Position numbers and translations under genes: made by a program
In this document: one piece after another, positions 1-9,897 of the stretch
How positions within the stretch are numbered: position 1 is the first letter of the stretch
Layout of the letters: each line of letters starts with the position of its first letter
Source: Enterococcus innesii
GTDB lineage: Bacteria; Bacillota; Bacilli; Lactobacillales; Enterococcaceae
NCBI GenBank assembly: GCA_018982785.1
Contig: JAHHEN010000003.1
Location: 124,001 to 188,000, forward strand
Direction of reading: 5' to 3'
Length of the DNA: 64,000 nt
Notes under the pieces: model-generated
Told to the model about the DNA's origin: nothing
The model's database searches: none
The model's input: only the letters and a program-made list of their open reading frames with translations

Positions 1-936
1 TTAGACAAAGCCTTTTTTGTAACAGATTTTCGTTATACAGAACAAGCAGCTGCTCAAGCCCAAGGATTTGAGATCGTAAAAAATAGCGGGCCGATTTTTG
101 AAGAAGTTGCAACCATCTGCCAGAATGAAGAAATCAATGTCTTAGCATTTGAAGAAAGTTTCGTCAGCTTTGCTGAATACTCCGTCTTAGAAGACTTGAT
201 CGAGGAATCATCACTAGCCCCTGTATCGGGGATGATCGAGGCTTTGCGGGAAGTCAAAGATGAGGAAGAGATCGCATTGATCCAACAAGCCTGCCATATC
301 GCCGATCAAGGATTTGAACATATTTTGAAAATGATCCGCCCAGGAATGACCGAAATCGAAGTGGCGAATCAGTTGGATTTCTTTATGCGTTCATTAGGTG
401 CCACAAGCGTATCTTTTGAAACGATCGTGGCTAGTGGTCTGCGTTCAGCAATGCCCCATGGAGTTGCCAGTGAAAAAGTGATCGAACAAGGTGATCTGAT
501 CACGTTAGACTTTGGCTGTTATTATCAAGGCTATGTGTCTGATATGACTAGAACCTTTGCAGTAGGCGATCCTGGCGATAAATTGAAGGAAATCTATCAA
601 ATCGTACTTGAAGCACAAGAAAAAGTCTTGGCAGCAGCAAAACCTGGAATGACCGGAATTGAACTAGATGCGATCGCCCGGGATCACATTGCTTCCTTTG
701 GCTACGGAGATGCCTTTGGTCATTCAACAGGTCATGGGATTGGTTTAGAGATCCACGAAGGACCAAATGTATCTTTCCGCGCTGATAAAGCATTTGTTGT
801 CGGAAACGTCATTACAGATGAACCAGGAATCTATCTTCCAGGAATTGGCGGCGTTCGTATCGAAGATGATCTTTTGATCACCGAAACGGGCAATAAAGTG
901 TTGACACATTCACCGAAAGAATTGATCATTCTCTGA
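1..936 (+). CDS. M24 family Xaa-Pro aminopeptidase (5' end outside window)
   Basis: This cytosolic metallopeptidase would remove N-terminal residues ahead of proline. The reading frame is open from base 1, so the start codon and roughly the first 40-50 residues lie upstream; 311 residues are visible. The pita-bread catalytic domain starts near the segment LREVKDEEEIALIQQA. The metal ligands of the family are all present: Asp in LDFGCYY, Asp in VSDMTRTF, His in GHSTGHGIGL, Glu in TDEPGIYLPG and Glu in VRIEDDLL. A second, clearly distinct M24 gene (PepQ type) lies at 25798-26898 on the other strand. In many Firmicutes this gene is followed by efp; here the next gene is the Asp23 family gene. 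No terminator is obvious after the stop. Family call is firm; substrate is by homology. Confidence 0.9.
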   Translation, partial: LDKAFFVTDFRYTEQAAAQAQGFEIVKNSGPIFEEVATICQNEEINVLAFEESFVSFAEYSVLEDLIEESSLAPVSGMIEALREVKDEEEIALIQQACHIADQGFEHILKMIRPGMTEIEVANQLDFFMRSLGATSVSFETIVASGLRSAMPHGVASEKVIEQGDLITLDFGCYYQGYVSDMTRTFAVGDPGDKLKEIYQIVLEAQEKVLAAAKPGMTGIELDAIARDHIASFGYGDAFGHSTGHGIGLEIHEGPNVSFRADKAFVVGNVITDEPGIYLPGIGGVRIEDDLLITETGNKVLTHSPKELIIL

Positions 937-1145
937 TTCATCGACCTTGTTTTTCAGAAAATTCATTGAGAATAGTGGGTTATTATAGATTCTCAGTGCA
1001 GAAAATGATAAACTTAGAGCGAGAAGAAACACTGTGCCATGGATGTTATTGATTGAATCAAGCGTTGGTTTGCTTCAAACGGAAAAAACGAGCGATTTTT
1101 TTACAAACAATACGGTACAGCTGTTTAGAATGGAGGCAAAAACGT

Positions 1146-1571
1146 ATGAATGAAGATAAAAACCTTGTATTAAATGCAAGTCCTGAATTAGGCGAGATCG
1201 TCATCGCGCCAGAAGTGATCGAGATCATTATTGGGATCGCTGCTTCTAAAGTGGAAGGTGTCTATGGGATGCGAGGAACACTGGCAAACAGTGTCACTGA
1301 ATTATTAGGTCGCGCAGCTCATGGCAAAGGGGTCTACTTAACGATCGATGAAACAGGGATCAAAGTGGATATCTACTGCTATATTACTTATGGGATGTCA
1401 GTGCCTAAAGTGGCAATGGAGATCCAAGAACGGGTCAAACAGCAAGTCTTATTTATGACAGATGTGCAACTGGCTGAAGTAAATGTTCATGTTGTGGCAG
1501 TCGTGCCAGAAAAAGTAGATTTACCAGACATCGAAGAATTATTTGGAAACGACGAGGAAGAAAATGAGTAA
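1146..1571 (+). CDS. Asp23/Gls24 family protein, YqhY type
   Basis: This is a 141-residue acidic protein of the Asp23/DUF322 family. It carries the family core, with IAPEVIEIIIGIAASKVEGV near residues 20-40 and the conserved RVKQQVLFMTDVQLAEVNVHV stretch split around residue 110. In Firmicutes the copy beside nusB is the YqhY type, linked genetically to lipid (acetyl-CoA carboxylase) homeostasis; it is not the cell-wall stress Asp23 itself. The frame is open further upstream, but the ATG at 1146 follows a good ribosome site (ggagg, about 8 bases away), so I chose it. It overlaps nusB by 8 bases, which indicates translational coupling. Role is by family; no catalytic motif is expected. Confidence 0.9.
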   Translation: MNEDKNLVLNASPELGEIVIAPEVIEIIIGIAASKVEGVYGMRGTLANSVTELLGRAAHGKGVYLTIDETGIKVDIYCYITYGMSVPKVAMEIQERVKQQVLFMTDVQLAEVNVHVVAVVPEKVDLPDIEELFGNDEEENE

Positions 1572-2028
1572 AGAATTATCACGGCATGAAATACGGAAAA
1601 TGGCGTTACAAGCTTTATTTCCACTAGACTTTAATAAAGATTTAACGAAACAAGATGCCATCATGCATGCCATCGAGTTGGAACACCATGAATTGATTGA
1701 TGAAGAACAAGAGCATTTTGTGCCTGTTTATTTAGATCAATTAGTGGCAGGTGTTTGTCGTTACAAAGAAGCTTTGGATGAAGTCATTCAAAGTCATTTA
1801 AAAGCCGGTTGGAAAATCCAGCGTTTATCAAAAATGGACGTGACGATTTTACGAATCGCTTTGTATGAAATGATCTATGTGGATAATGTGCCGAATCGTG
1901 TGGCATTGAATGAAGCGATCGAATTAGCGAAAACCTTTAGTGACGATCAGTCCAGAAAGTTTGTCAACGGTATTTTATCGACAGTCAATCAAGAGCTAGA
2001 AACAAAAAACAACCAAGTAAGTGAGTAA
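1564..2028 (+). CDS. nusB: Transcription antitermination factor NusB
   Basis: NusB binds boxA RNA together with NusE (ribosomal protein S10) and supports rRNA antitermination. The 154-residue length is normal. The conserved NusB features are seen: SRHEIRKMALQALFPLDF at the N-terminus, the central KMDVTILRIALYEMIY helix, and the C-terminal VALNEAIELAKTFSDDQSRK and FVNGILSTV segments. The start is the ATG at 1564, inside the end of the Asp23-family gene, with the purine-rich gacgaggaag upstream as the ribosome site. The gene ends an Asp23-nusB unit, and a strong terminator candidate follows at 2085-2147. Confidence 0.95.
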   Translation: MSKELSRHEIRKMALQALFPLDFNKDLTKQDAIMHAIELEHHELIDEEQEHFVPVYLDQLVAGVCRYKEALDEVIQSHLKAGWKIQRLSKMDVTILRIALYEMIYVDNVPNRVALNEAIELAKTFSDDQSRKFVNGILSTVNQELETKNNQVSE

Positions 2029-2084
2029 TTTTCAGCCCTAACCATATCGATCAAAAGAGCACAGCTTTTTTTCGATCGAGTCAG

Positions 2085-2147
2085 AAACCGAACGATTTAT
2101 GAGCAACCGCCTTGTTTTGACGGTCTTGCTTGATCGTTCGGTTTTTT
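2085..2147 (+). terminator. Terminator after nusB
   Basis: A perfect 12-bp inverted repeat (AAACCGAACGAT at 2085-2096 with its complement at 2133-2144) closes on an inner imperfect hairpin and runs into a T tract. The long 36-base loop is unusual, but the stem and T run fit an intrinsic terminator. Confidence 0.75.
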
Positions 2148-2321
2148 CGCACATACTTTGTCGGATTACCCTCGTATTTTCCGAAAAAAGGGAGCGTTAG
2201 ACGGTGTTTTTCTTTTCAGAAAATGCTATGATAGAACACATGAAGAAGCAGATCGACAAACGATTGGTGCGTTTCTTTTTACAAACAAAGTCAGTATAAT
2301 CAGGTTGGAGGAGTTGTCAGA

Positions 2322-3173
2322 ATGGGTACATTGATTAATGGAAAAGAATTGGCTGAAAAAATGCAAGCAGCGTTTCTTTCAGAGACAGCATCACTAAAAG
2401 AGCAAGGTGTGACACCGGGATTAGTTGTTTTACTTGTTGGAGAAGACAAAGCAAGTCAGACTTATGTGAAAAATAAAGAACTAGCTGCGGCGAAAATCGG
2501 CATCAATTCCCGTGTTGCCCGCTATCCTGAATCCATTACCGAGGCAGAATTATTAGCAGAAATCGAACAGTTCAATAACGATGACGCCTTTCATGGCATT
2601 TTGGTTCAACTTCCTTTGCCAAAACATATCAATGAAGAAAAAGTACTGTTAGCCATCAAACCAGAAAAAGATGTCGACGGCTTTCATCCAATCAATTTAG
2701 GAAAATTATTCGCCGGTGTACCTGACCGAATTCCTTGTACTCCTTATGGCATCATGAAAATGTTTGCTGCGTATGGGATCGAATTGGAAGGGAAAAATGC
2801 CTTAGTGATCGGTCGCAGCAACATTGTCGGAAAACCAATGGCGCACTTGCTCTTAGGGGCAAATGCCACTGTGACCATCGCTCATTCAAAAACCAAAAAT
2901 CTGCCTGAGTTAGCGAAGCAAGCGGACATTTTAGTCGTGGCGATCGGCCGCGGTCATTTTGTCACAAAAGACTTCGTAAAAGAAGGGGCCGTGGTGATCG
3001 ATGTAGGAATGAATCGGGATGCCAATGGCAAGTTGATCGGCGATGTCAAATTTGATGAAGTTGAACCGATCGCTAGCTATATCACTCCGGTACCTAGAGG
3101 TGTAGGACCAATGACGATCACGATGTTGATGGCCCAAACGATCGAGGCAGCAAAGGAGACAATGAAAAACTAA
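2322..3173 (+). CDS. folD: Methylenetetrahydrofolate dehydrogenase/cyclohydrolase FolD
   Basis: FolD is a bifunctional cytosolic enzyme that converts 5,10-methylene-THF to 10-formyl-THF through an NADP-dependent dehydrogenase and a cyclohydrolase step. The 283 residues match the family length. Signatures seen are the [13 protein letters not shown] motif with the catalytic Lys, the VQLPLPKHI segment, the [10 protein letters not shown] motif, the Rossmann motif [16 protein letters not shown], and the C-terminal [16 protein letters not shown] ggaggag ribosome site precedes the ATG. The stop codon abuts the xseA start directly. The gene leads a folD-xseA-xseB-ispA-tlyA unit, as in Bacillus and other Firmicutes. 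Confidence 0.97.
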   Translation: MGTLINGKELAEKMQAAFLSETASLKEQGVTPGLVVLLVGEDKASQTYVKNKELAAAKIGINSRVARYPESITEAELLAEIEQFNNDDAFHGILVQLPLPKHINEEKVLLAIKPEKDVDGFHPINLGKLFAGVPDRIPCTPYGIMKMFAAYGIELEGKNALVIGRSNIVGKPMAHLLLGANATVTIAHSKTKNLPELAKQADILVVAIGRGHFVTKDFVKEGAVVIDVGMNRDANGKLIGDVKFDEVEPIASYITPVPRGVGPMTITMLMAQTIEAAKETMKN

Positions 3174-4526
3174 ATGGCGCAAGAATATTTAACGGTGACC
3201 GCATTAACAAAATATATCAAGCGTAAGTTTGACGTCGATCCGTATCTAGAGCGAGTTTATTTGACGGGGGAGATCTCTAATTTTCGTCGTCGCCCCAATC
3301 ACCAATACTTTAGTTTGAAAGATGATGGTGCAAAGATTTCGACCGTCATGTTCAAAGGCGCTTTTGACAAGCTGCGCTTTCAACCAGAAGAGGGCATGAA
3401 AGTCATGGCGGTTGGGCGTATCACCTTGTATGAGGCAAGCGGAAATTACCAGATGGTGATCGATCACATGGAACCAGACGGTGTCGGTGCCCTTTATCAA
3501 GCCTATGAACAATTAAAGCAGAAATTGGCAGCGGAAGGATTATTTTCTGCACCGAAGCAGTCATTGCCGAAATACCCGAAACGCATCGCAGTCTTGACCA
3601 GTCCTAGTGGGGCGGTGATCAGAGATATCATCACGACGACCCAGCGGCGTTATCCCATTGCTCAGATCGTTTTGTACCCAACCGTGGTACAAGGCAACAA
3701 AGCTGCGGATGATGTGGTGAAAAATATCCAACGAGTCGAAGCCGATGGGACCTTTGATACTATGATCATCGGACGTGGGGGTGGATCGATCGAAGACCTC
3801 TGGCCTTTCAATGAAGAACGAGTGGCAAGAGCCATTTTTGATGCAAAAACCCCCATTATTTCTTCAGTGGGGCATGAAACCGATACGACGATTGCCGATT
3901 TAGTGGCGGATGTTCGGGCGGCAACTCCGACCGCTGCAGCCGAATTAGCGGTGCCGGTGCTGTCGGAGGAGATTTTGCGGATCGAAGAAAGACAAGCCCG
4001 ATTAGAGCAAGCATTTATGCACCAGATCCAGTACAAACAAGAACGCTATCAGCGAGTGATTGGATCGTATGTTTTTCGGCAACCAGAGCGCTTGTATGAG
4101 GCACAGTCCATCAAACTCGATCAGTTGCAGCAGCGGATGCAGCAAGGCTTACAAACCTTGCTTTATGACAAGGATCGCCATGCACAGCAATTGATTTCAC
4201 GGTTGGCACAACAACAACCAAAAGCGCGATTACAAGCCAGCAACCAAGAGGTCAGTTATCTTTCCCAACGCTTAACCAAAGCCATGAAAGATATCTATGC
4301 AGCAAAAGAAAATCAATTTGCAAATGCAGTCCAGTCTCTTGATTTACTCAGCCCACTAAAAATCATGGGTCGGGGCTACAGCTATACCACGAAAAATGAG
4401 CAGGTGATCAAGTCGATTGATGCGATCGAGCCAGAAGACCAGCTGACGATCCATTACCAAGATGGCCAAGCACTTGTCGAAGTTATTAGTACAGAAGGAG
4501 TTAATCATGGCAAATCCAACATTTGA
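3174..4526 (+). CDS. xseA: Exodeoxyribonuclease VII large subunit
   Basis: This is the catalytic large subunit of exonuclease VII, which degrades single-stranded DNA from both ends together with XseB. The 450-residue protein has the N-terminal OB-fold ([15 protein letters not shown] and [12 protein letters not shown]), the ExoVII core with [11 protein letters not shown], the glycine-rich [16 protein letters not shown] motif and [20 protein letters not shown], followed by a long helical coiled-coil region and a C-terminal [10 protein letters not shown] segment. It begins immediately after the folD stop and overlaps xseB by 20 bases, so the subunits are probably translationally coupled. Confidence 0.96.
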   Translation: MAQEYLTVTALTKYIKRKFDVDPYLERVYLTGEISNFRRRPNHQYFSLKDDGAKISTVMFKGAFDKLRFQPEEGMKVMAVGRITLYEASGNYQMVIDHMEPDGVGALYQAYEQLKQKLAAEGLFSAPKQSLPKYPKRIAVLTSPSGAVIRDIITTTQRRYPIAQIVLYPTVVQGNKAADDVVKNIQRVEADGTFDTMIIGRGGGSIEDLWPFNEERVARAIFDAKTPIISSVGHETDTTIADLVADVRAATPTAAAELAVPVLSEEILRIEERQARLEQAFMHQIQYKQERYQRVIGSYVFRQPERLYEAQSIKLDQLQQRMQQGLQTLLYDKDRHAQQLISRLAQQQPKARLQASNQEVSYLSQRLTKAMKDIYAAKENQFANAVQSLDLLSPLKIMGRGYSYTTKNEQVIKSIDAIEPEDQLTIHYQDGQALVEVISTEGVNHGKSNI

Positions 4527-4728
4527 AGAATCATTACAAGAATTAGAACAAATCGTAACCCGTTTGGAACAAGGCGATGTTCCATTGGAAGAAGCGTTAG
4601 ATGCTTTTCAAAAAGGCATGGTTTTGAGCAAGCAATGCAAGGACACTTTGAGTAAAGCAGAAAAGTCCTTAACAAAAATGATGACTGAATCCAACGAAGA
4701 AGTGCCTTTTGAAGAGGAAAACCAATGA
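4507..4728 (+). CDS. xseB: Exodeoxyribonuclease VII small subunit
   Basis: XseB is the small helical subunit that coats the XseA stalk in exonuclease VII. The protein has 73 residues, the usual size, and opens with [19 protein letters not shown] followed by [20 protein letters not shown], the family signature. I chose the ATG at 4507 because it follows an aggag ribosome site and matches family length; an in-frame upstream extension to 4462 lies inside xseA. The gene overlaps ispA by four bases (ATGA). Confidence 0.95.
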   Translation: MANPTFEESLQELEQIVTRLEQGDVPLEEALDAFQKGMVLSKQCKDTLSKAEKSLTKMMTESNEEVPFEEENQ

Positions 4729-5620
4729 GTGCTTTAACCGAATTCACAAAAGCGCACGCCTCTTTGATTGAAGAAGTCATGGAACGCTTTGTCAAAGAAC
4801 ACACCTCTGATCAACGATTGTTTGAAAGCATGCAGTATTCGATCCAAGCCGGCGGCAAACGCATTCGTCCGCTTTTATTGGCTGCAACGTCGCCGCTTTT
4901 CACAAACCTATCAATACCGCGGTGTACCAGTGTGCGGCAGCCTTAGAAATGGTGCATACCTATTCGCTGATCCATGACGATCTGCCTGCTATGGACAACG
5001 ATGATCTGCGCCGAGGCAAACCCACCAACCATAAGGTTTTTGGTGAAGCTTTAGCGATTTTAGCTGGAGATGGTCTTTTGACAGCTGCGTTTCAATTAGT
5101 CGCTATGGCGGAAATCGAAGCCAATCAAAAAGTCTTATTGCTACAGCAGTTAAGCAAAGCGGCGGGGACGCAAGGAATGGTCGCCGGCCAAGCAGCCGAT
5201 ATTCAAGGGGAAAACCAAGCCCTTAGTCTTGAGGAACTGATTTCTGTTCACGAACGGAAAACCGGCGAATTGATTCGCTTTGCGGTGATTGCCGGAGGTG
5301 TCCTAGCCGACCAGACGGAAGAAGTTCTGCAAGAATTGGATCGCTTTGCCCAGCATATTGGGTTAGCCTTTCAAATTCGCGATGATCTGTTGGATGCTAC
5401 TAGCACGACCGAAGAGCTAGGAAAAGTTGTCCGTCGAGATGACGAATTGGCGAAAAGTACCTATCCTGCTTTGCTTGGCTTAGCAGGGGCGCAGCAAGCC
5501 TTGACAGAGGAATTATCCAAGGCTAAAGAAATTCTGGCGCAATTAAGTCAATACGGTCAATTTACGCCGGATGTTTTATTGGCATTTGTGGAACGATTTG
5601 AGATTCGAGGGAACGCATGA
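4725..5620 (+). CDS. ispA: Polyprenyl (farnesyl) diphosphate synthase, frame interrupted
   Basis: This trans-prenyltransferase builds farnesyl diphosphate from IPP and DMAPP for isoprenoid and undecaprenyl phosphate synthesis. Both aspartate-rich motifs are present: DDLPAMDND (first motif, after HTYSLIH) and IRDDLLDAT with the [15 protein letters not shown] segment. [13 protein letters not shown] is also conserved. The frame breaks near 4889: reading acGtc as acGGtc rejoins the two parts to give a 298-residue protein of normal length. It overlaps xseB and tlyA by four bases at each end. I treat the break as a likely one-base sequencing deletion. Confidence 0.9.
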
Positions 5621-6439
5621 AGAAAGAACGAGTAGATGTTTTAGCTGTCCAGCAAGGCCTGTTTGAGACTCGCGAGCAAGCCAAACGAGGAGTGATGGCT
5701 GGATTGGTTTACAAAGAAAAAAATAATGAACGACTTGATAAACCGGGAGAAAAAATTGCTGCAGATACACTGTTGCAGATCAAAGGCAAGAAGCTGCCGT
5801 ATGTTTCTCGTGGTGGTCTCAAGTTAGAAAAAGCGCTCAAAGTCTTTGATTTTGACGTAACCGATAAAATCATGTTAGATATCGGCGCTTCCACCGGCGG
5901 TTTTACTGATGCAGCGTTGCAAAATGGTGCCAAAAAAAAGCTATGCACTGGATGTGGGATACAATCAGTTAGCCTGGAAGCTGCGGCAAGATGAGCGAGT
6001 GATCGTAATGGAACGGGTCAACTTCCGTTATGCAAAACCAACTGATTTTTTAGACGGTCTTCCTGATGCCGCTACGATCGATGTTTCTTTTATTTCACTT
6101 AAACTGATTTTACCCCCGCTGTATGATATTTTGGTAGCGGGCGGCGAAGTGATGGCGCTGATCAAGCCTCAGTTTGAAGCAGGTAAAGAAGCGGTGGGGA
6201 AAAACGGGATCGTTCGTGATCCCAAAACCCATGAACGAGTGTTGGAGGAAGTACTCACCTTTGCGCAAGAAACAAAATTTGATGTATTAAATCTAAGTTT
6301 TTCACCCATCACTGGCGGCGAAGGGAATATCGAGTTTATCGTACATTTAAAGAAAAGCCTACAAGAAGGTACCGCAGCAGGGATCGATATCCCGAAAGTT
6401 GTTGCATCAGCACATGAGACCTTTCATCAACCAAAATAA
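5617..6439 (+). CDS. tlyA: TlyA family rRNA methyltransferase (YqxC), frame interrupted
   Basis: The family combines an S4 RNA-binding domain with a Rossmann methyltransferase and methylates ribosomal RNA 2'-O positions; some members are also called hemolysins. The N-terminus (RVDVLAVQQGLFETREQAKR) is the S4-like domain, and the methyltransferase begins at LPYVSRGGLKLEKAL with the SAM motif LDIGASTGGFTDAALQNGA. The frame breaks in a run of eight A at 5932-5939; seven A restore ALDVGYNQLAWKLRQDERV and a 273-residue protein of usual length. It follows ispA with an ATGA overlap. Exact rRNA targets cannot be told from sequence. Confidence 0.9.
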
Positions 6440-6447
6440 AGAATGGA

Positions 6448-6490
6448 AGAGAGTGGACATTTTACTTGTCGGCTCTCTTTCTTTCTTGCG
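6448..6490 (+). terminator. Hairpin between tlyA and argR
   Basis: An AGAGAG/CTCTCT stem with an inner GACA/TGTC pairing is followed by a T-rich tract. It lies in the tlyA-argR gap and argues against the upstream argR start offered by the open frame from 6443. Confidence 0.55.
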
Positions 6491-6536
6491 CAAAATAGGA
6501 TAAAATTAGTAGGAATTCATTCAGGAGGAACAAGAG

Positions 6537-6985
6537 ATGAGAAAAAAGAACGGCATCGCTTGATTACACGATTGTTAAGTGAACAAGATATTCAGAAACA
6601 AGAAGATTTTGTGGAGTTGTTAAAAGATCGCGGCGTCTCAGTTACACAAGCAACTATATCAAGAGATATCAAGGAATTGAAGTTAGTGAAAGTTCCTTCC
6701 CAAAAAGGCGGCTATCGCTACAGTATCCCACAAGAGACAACGGAAGACGTGAGTGGTAAACTAGATAAAATCCTAAAAACGGCTTTTGTTTCTGTCGATC
6801 GAATGGACAAATTTGTGATCCTGCGCACACTGCCCGGCAATGCCTCGGCTTTGGCGAATTTAATCGATAAACGTTATGCCAAGGAATTATTTGGCACGTT
6901 AAACGATGATGACAACGTCTTGATGATCACTAGAACAGAAGCAGATACCGAGAATCTATTCAGGGATTTCCAACGTTACGTTTAG
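6537..6985 (+). CDS. argR: Arginine repressor ArgR/AhrC family, start region off frame
   Basis: ArgR-type hexameric repressors sense L-arginine and control arginine synthesis and catabolism. The N-terminal winged helix (RLITRLLSEQDIQKQEDFV, then SVTQATISRDIKELKLVKVP) and the C-terminal oligomerisation/arginine-binding domain (LPGNASALANLIDKR, then GTLNDDDNVLMITR) are both present. The best ribosome site, aggaggaa, precedes an ATG at 6537 that is out of frame with the rest. Seven instead of six A at 6542-6547 join them as MRKKERHRL, giving 149 residues, the family norm. Position beside recN matches Bacillus ahrC-recN. The true start is thus probably 6537, with a missing A. Confidence 0.88.
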
Positions 6986-7000
6986 AAGAGGAGGCAAGGG

Positions 7001-8675
7001 ATGCTTTTAGAATTGTCGATCCAAAATTTTGCGATTATTTCCAACTTACACTTATCTTTCCATGAAGGAATGACGGCACTGACAGGTGAGACAGGTGCCG
7101 GGAAATCAATTATTATCGATGCGATGGGTTTGCTAGCAGGCGGTAGAGGTTCCAGCGACTATTTGCGTCAAGGAGCAGAGAAATGTCGTTTAGAAGGGAT
7201 CTTCGAATGGCCGAATCAGCAGGAGTTCAAAGAGTTGACCGCAGATTTAGGTATTGATGAAGAAGAAGTTTTGATCGTACAACGAGATATCTCTCAATCG
7301 GGGAAAACTATTTGTCGTGTCAATGGTCGAACCGTTACCTTGTCGGTTTTGCGTCAAATCGGTTTATTCTTAGTCGATATCCAAGGACAAAAATGAGCAT
7401 CAAGAGCTGCTGCAACCGGAAAAACATTTGGCATTGATGGATGGATTTGGGGATGATAGCTTTAAAGCGGAACTTGCGGATTACCGTCAAGCCTATCAAA
7501 GCTATCGCTCCTTAGAAAAACATGTCCGAACCATTCAAGAAAATGAACAGCTCTATGTGCAGCGAATGGACATGCTGCGTTTTCAACAAGAAGAGATCGC
7601 CCAAGCCGAATTGATGGAAAACGAAGAAGAACTGCTGATCGACGAACGGGAAAAACTCACGAACTATCAAAAAATCGTGGATGCCTTGGGACAAAGCTAT
7701 GGTGCTCTATCAGCTGAGGAAGTCAATAGTTTAGATGGGGTTAGTGTGGCATTGTCAGAGATCCAGTCGATCGCCCATCTTGATCCTGCGTATGAAAAAA
7801 TCAGTGAAGCGATCCAAAGCGCGTATTACTTGTTGCAAGATGCAGCCACCGATATTTCGCGACAAGTCGACAACCTTGAATTAGATGAAGGCCGACTGGA
7901 AGAAGTCATTTCGCGGCTGGAAACGATTCGTCAATTGAAGCGTAAATATGGGGAGTCGATTCCTGTGATCCTAGCTTATTATGATGAGATCAGTAAAGAA
8001 ATCAGCGAATCAGCCTATACGGAAGGTCAGTTGGAGCAATTAGAAGAAGAGCTTGCCCAAAAAGCTGAAGCTGTTTGGCAGTTGGCGGAAGCCTTGCACG
8101 TCAAACGACGTGAATTGGCTCATCGTTTAGAAAAAGAAATCGTTCAAGAGTTAAAAGAGCTGTATATGGAACACGCGCAGTTTGAAGTACGGTTCGCACC
8201 TGGCTCAAAACAATTAAGCAGCAGCGGCTTTGATACCGTGGAGTTTTATTTGACCACCAACCCCGGTGAAGGCATGAAACCATTAGTGCGAGTTGCTTCT
8301 GGAGGAGAGCTTTCCCGGATCTTATTAGCGCTTAAATCGATTTTCTCCCGCAAGCAAGGAATCACTAGTATTGTCTTTGATGAGGTGGATACTGGGGTCA
8401 GTGGCCGAGTAGCTCAGGCAATCGCCGAAAAAATCGCCAAGATTGCAGCCAATTCGCAAGTTTTGTGTATCACTCACTTGCCGCAAGTAGCTGCTGTAGC
8501 GGATAATCAATATTTTATTGAAAAAGCAATTCAAGAAGGACGGACGGAAACCCATGTCCGTAAACTATCTAAAGAAGAACGAGTGGCAGAGATTGCCCGT
8601 ATGCTCTCAGGTGCAGAAATCACCGATTTAACGATCGAACATGCACGAGAACTATTGGCACTGGCACACCGATAA
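7001..8675 (+). CDS. recN: DNA repair protein RecN, frame interrupted
   Basis: RecN is an SMC-like ATPase that acts at DNA double-strand breaks. The N-terminal Walker A (GETGAGKSIIIDA), the signature VRVASGGELSRILLALK, and Walker B VFDEVDTGVSG are all visible, separated by a long coiled-coil region (about residues 150-350). The frame stops at 7394 because of a run of five A at 7389-7393; four A restore VDIQGQNEHQELLQPEKHL, including the family's conserved GQ-H motif, and give a 557-residue protein, the normal length. A gaggagg ribosome site precedes the ATG. It closes the housekeeping cluster and is followed by a terminator. Confidence 0.93.
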
Positions 8676-8695
8676 AAATTGGGAAACATTCGTAA

Positions 8696-8758
8696 AAAGA
8701 GTCAGGAGATGATGGACCCGTAAGTTTCGTCTGTCATCCTTTCCTGATCTTCTTTTTT
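8696..8758 (+). terminator. Terminator after recN
   Basis: Imperfect long hairpin: the gtcagga...tgatgg arm pairs with ccatcctttcctgat-like sequence, then tcttctttttt. The following gene's ribosome site starts at once after the T run. Confidence 0.55.
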
Positions 8759-8771
8759 GCAGGAGGATATG

Positions 8772-9503
8772 ATGAGAAAAAGAACAAAAGTTTTGATCGG
8801 TGTATTGATCACCGTTGTTATTTTAACTATTGCTGGTTGGGTCGGTTGGCAACAACTGCATTACCCAGCAGTGGATGCTGCAGTTACAGCTGCGAAAGAG
8901 GCAGATGATGAGGGAAATGTCCTTTATTTTGCTGGAGATAAAGAAAAGCCATTGGTTATTTTCTATCCCGGTGCTCTTGTCGATGCGGAAAGCTATAGTG
9001 TATGGGCAGCAGGTTTAGCGGAAAAAGGCTATCCTGTCGCGATCGTTAAAATGCCCTTTAACATGGCTGTTTTAGCAGGCAATCGTGCAGAAGCCGTTTT
9101 GAAAGAAATTCCCCATGACTCCTATGTGATAGGTGGTCATTCATTAGGTGGCGTCATGGCAAGCCGTTTTGCAGCGAATCAGTTGGCTGCAAATGACAAG
9201 GATTTAAAAGGGGTCTTTTTCTTTGCAAGTTATCCCGATGAAAAAGGTTCGTTAGCTGATCAATCGATTTCTGTGTTGTCACTATCAGGTAGTCAAGATC
9301 AAGTAGTAAATCAAGAAAATTGGCAAGCCGCCCGCAGCTTCCTACCAGATTCGACCATCTTCGAAACAATTGAAGGCGGCAATCATGCTGGCTTTGGTAC
9401 TTATGGGTTACAGAAAGGAGAAGCAGCTGCTGATTTATCAAATGAAGCACAGCAAAAAGCCATCATTGAGCAGATGGCATCATGGTTAAGTGAATTAGAG
9501 TAA
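8772..9503 (+). CDS. Membrane-anchored alpha/beta hydrolase
   Basis: The 243-residue protein has an N-terminal transmembrane or signal-anchor segment (VLIGVLITVVILTIAGWVGW, residues 6-25), so the hydrolase domain probably faces outward. The nucleophile elbow GHSLGG is near residue 119, and a late His occurs in GGNHAGFGTYG; an acidic residue in SGSQDQVV is a candidate third triad member. Two ATGs are possible at 8769 and 8772; I chose 8772 for its better distance from aggagg. It stands alone between two terminators. The family (esterase/lipase-like, carboxylesterase fold) is clear; the substrate is unknown. Confidence 0.8.
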   Translation: MRKRTKVLIGVLITVVILTIAGWVGWQQLHYPAVDAAVTAAKEADDEGNVLYFAGDKEKPLVIFYPGALVDAESYSVWAAGLAEKGYPVAIVKMPFNMAVLAGNRAEAVLKEIPHDSYVIGGHSLGGVMASRFAANQLAANDKDLKGVFFFASYPDEKGSLADQSISVLSLSGSQDQVVNQENWQAARSFLPDSTIFETIEGGNHAGFGTYGLQKGEAAADLSNEAQQKAIIEQMASWLSELE

Positions 9504-9508
9504 AAAAG

Positions 9509-9552
9509 ACGGCAGAAGATGCATAGAAATGCTTCTTTCTGCCGTTTCGATT
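9509..9552 (+). terminator. Terminator after alpha/beta hydrolase
   Basis: Stem ACGGCAGAA.. with ..TTCTGCCGT and an inner gcat-containing hairpin, ending in ttt. It could work in both directions because an A run lies upstream. Confidence 0.65.
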
Positions 9553-9897
9553 CAACAGACATTTTGGGGAAATGTTGATGAAATCGTGAAAACGCTGAAC
9601 ATAACAACATATTGTACTTGATTGGGGAAGCAAGATTAATAATTATGTTCTTTTAAAATACGTTTCCTCTCACAGTATAGCATAGTACACGTTCATGATG
9701 CACGTAATTTAATTAAGAAATCCTGTCATTTTATTTACAAAACAGTTATTTTGTAAAAGAAAAAAAGCGTTTTAAATAAACTGACAATCGTAGTCCCAGA
9801 AAAAAAAGCAAATAATAATTTTCATTGATTTCAACTAATGGTAAAATGAAAATAATTGATTTTTACAATCAATGACTTTCGAAAGTACAAGAGCGTT
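9553..9897. other. Intergenic region upstream of pstS
   Basis: I see no gene in this AT-rich stretch. It holds a perfect inverted repeat at 9734-9757 and a weak promoter (TTTTCA at 9819, 17-base spacer, TAAAAT at 9842), about 50 bases before the pstS start. Pho-type regulation is plausible, but I could not see clean direct TT(A/T)ACA repeats. Confidence 0.5.
9734..9757. promoter_or_regulatory. Inverted repeat upstream of pstS
   Basis: Perfect 9-bp arms TTTACAAAA (9734-9742) and TTTTGTAAA (9749-9757) are separated by six bases. It looks like an operator for a dimeric regulator. The half site contains TTTACA, close to the PhoP half-site TT(A/T)ACA. Confidence 0.5.

Noticed and set aside
1053-1145. 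N-terminal extension of the Asp23 family protein
   Set aside because: No ribosome site at 1053, basic composition unlike the family, and a good site at 1146.
3662-4036. Minus-strand 124-codon frame inside xseA
   Set aside because: Antisense shadow with no independent support.
6443-6536. Upstream start for argR
   Set aside because: Would place a terminator hairpin inside the coding region and add about 30 residues foreign to the family; the ATG at 6537 with aggagga is better, given one missing A.
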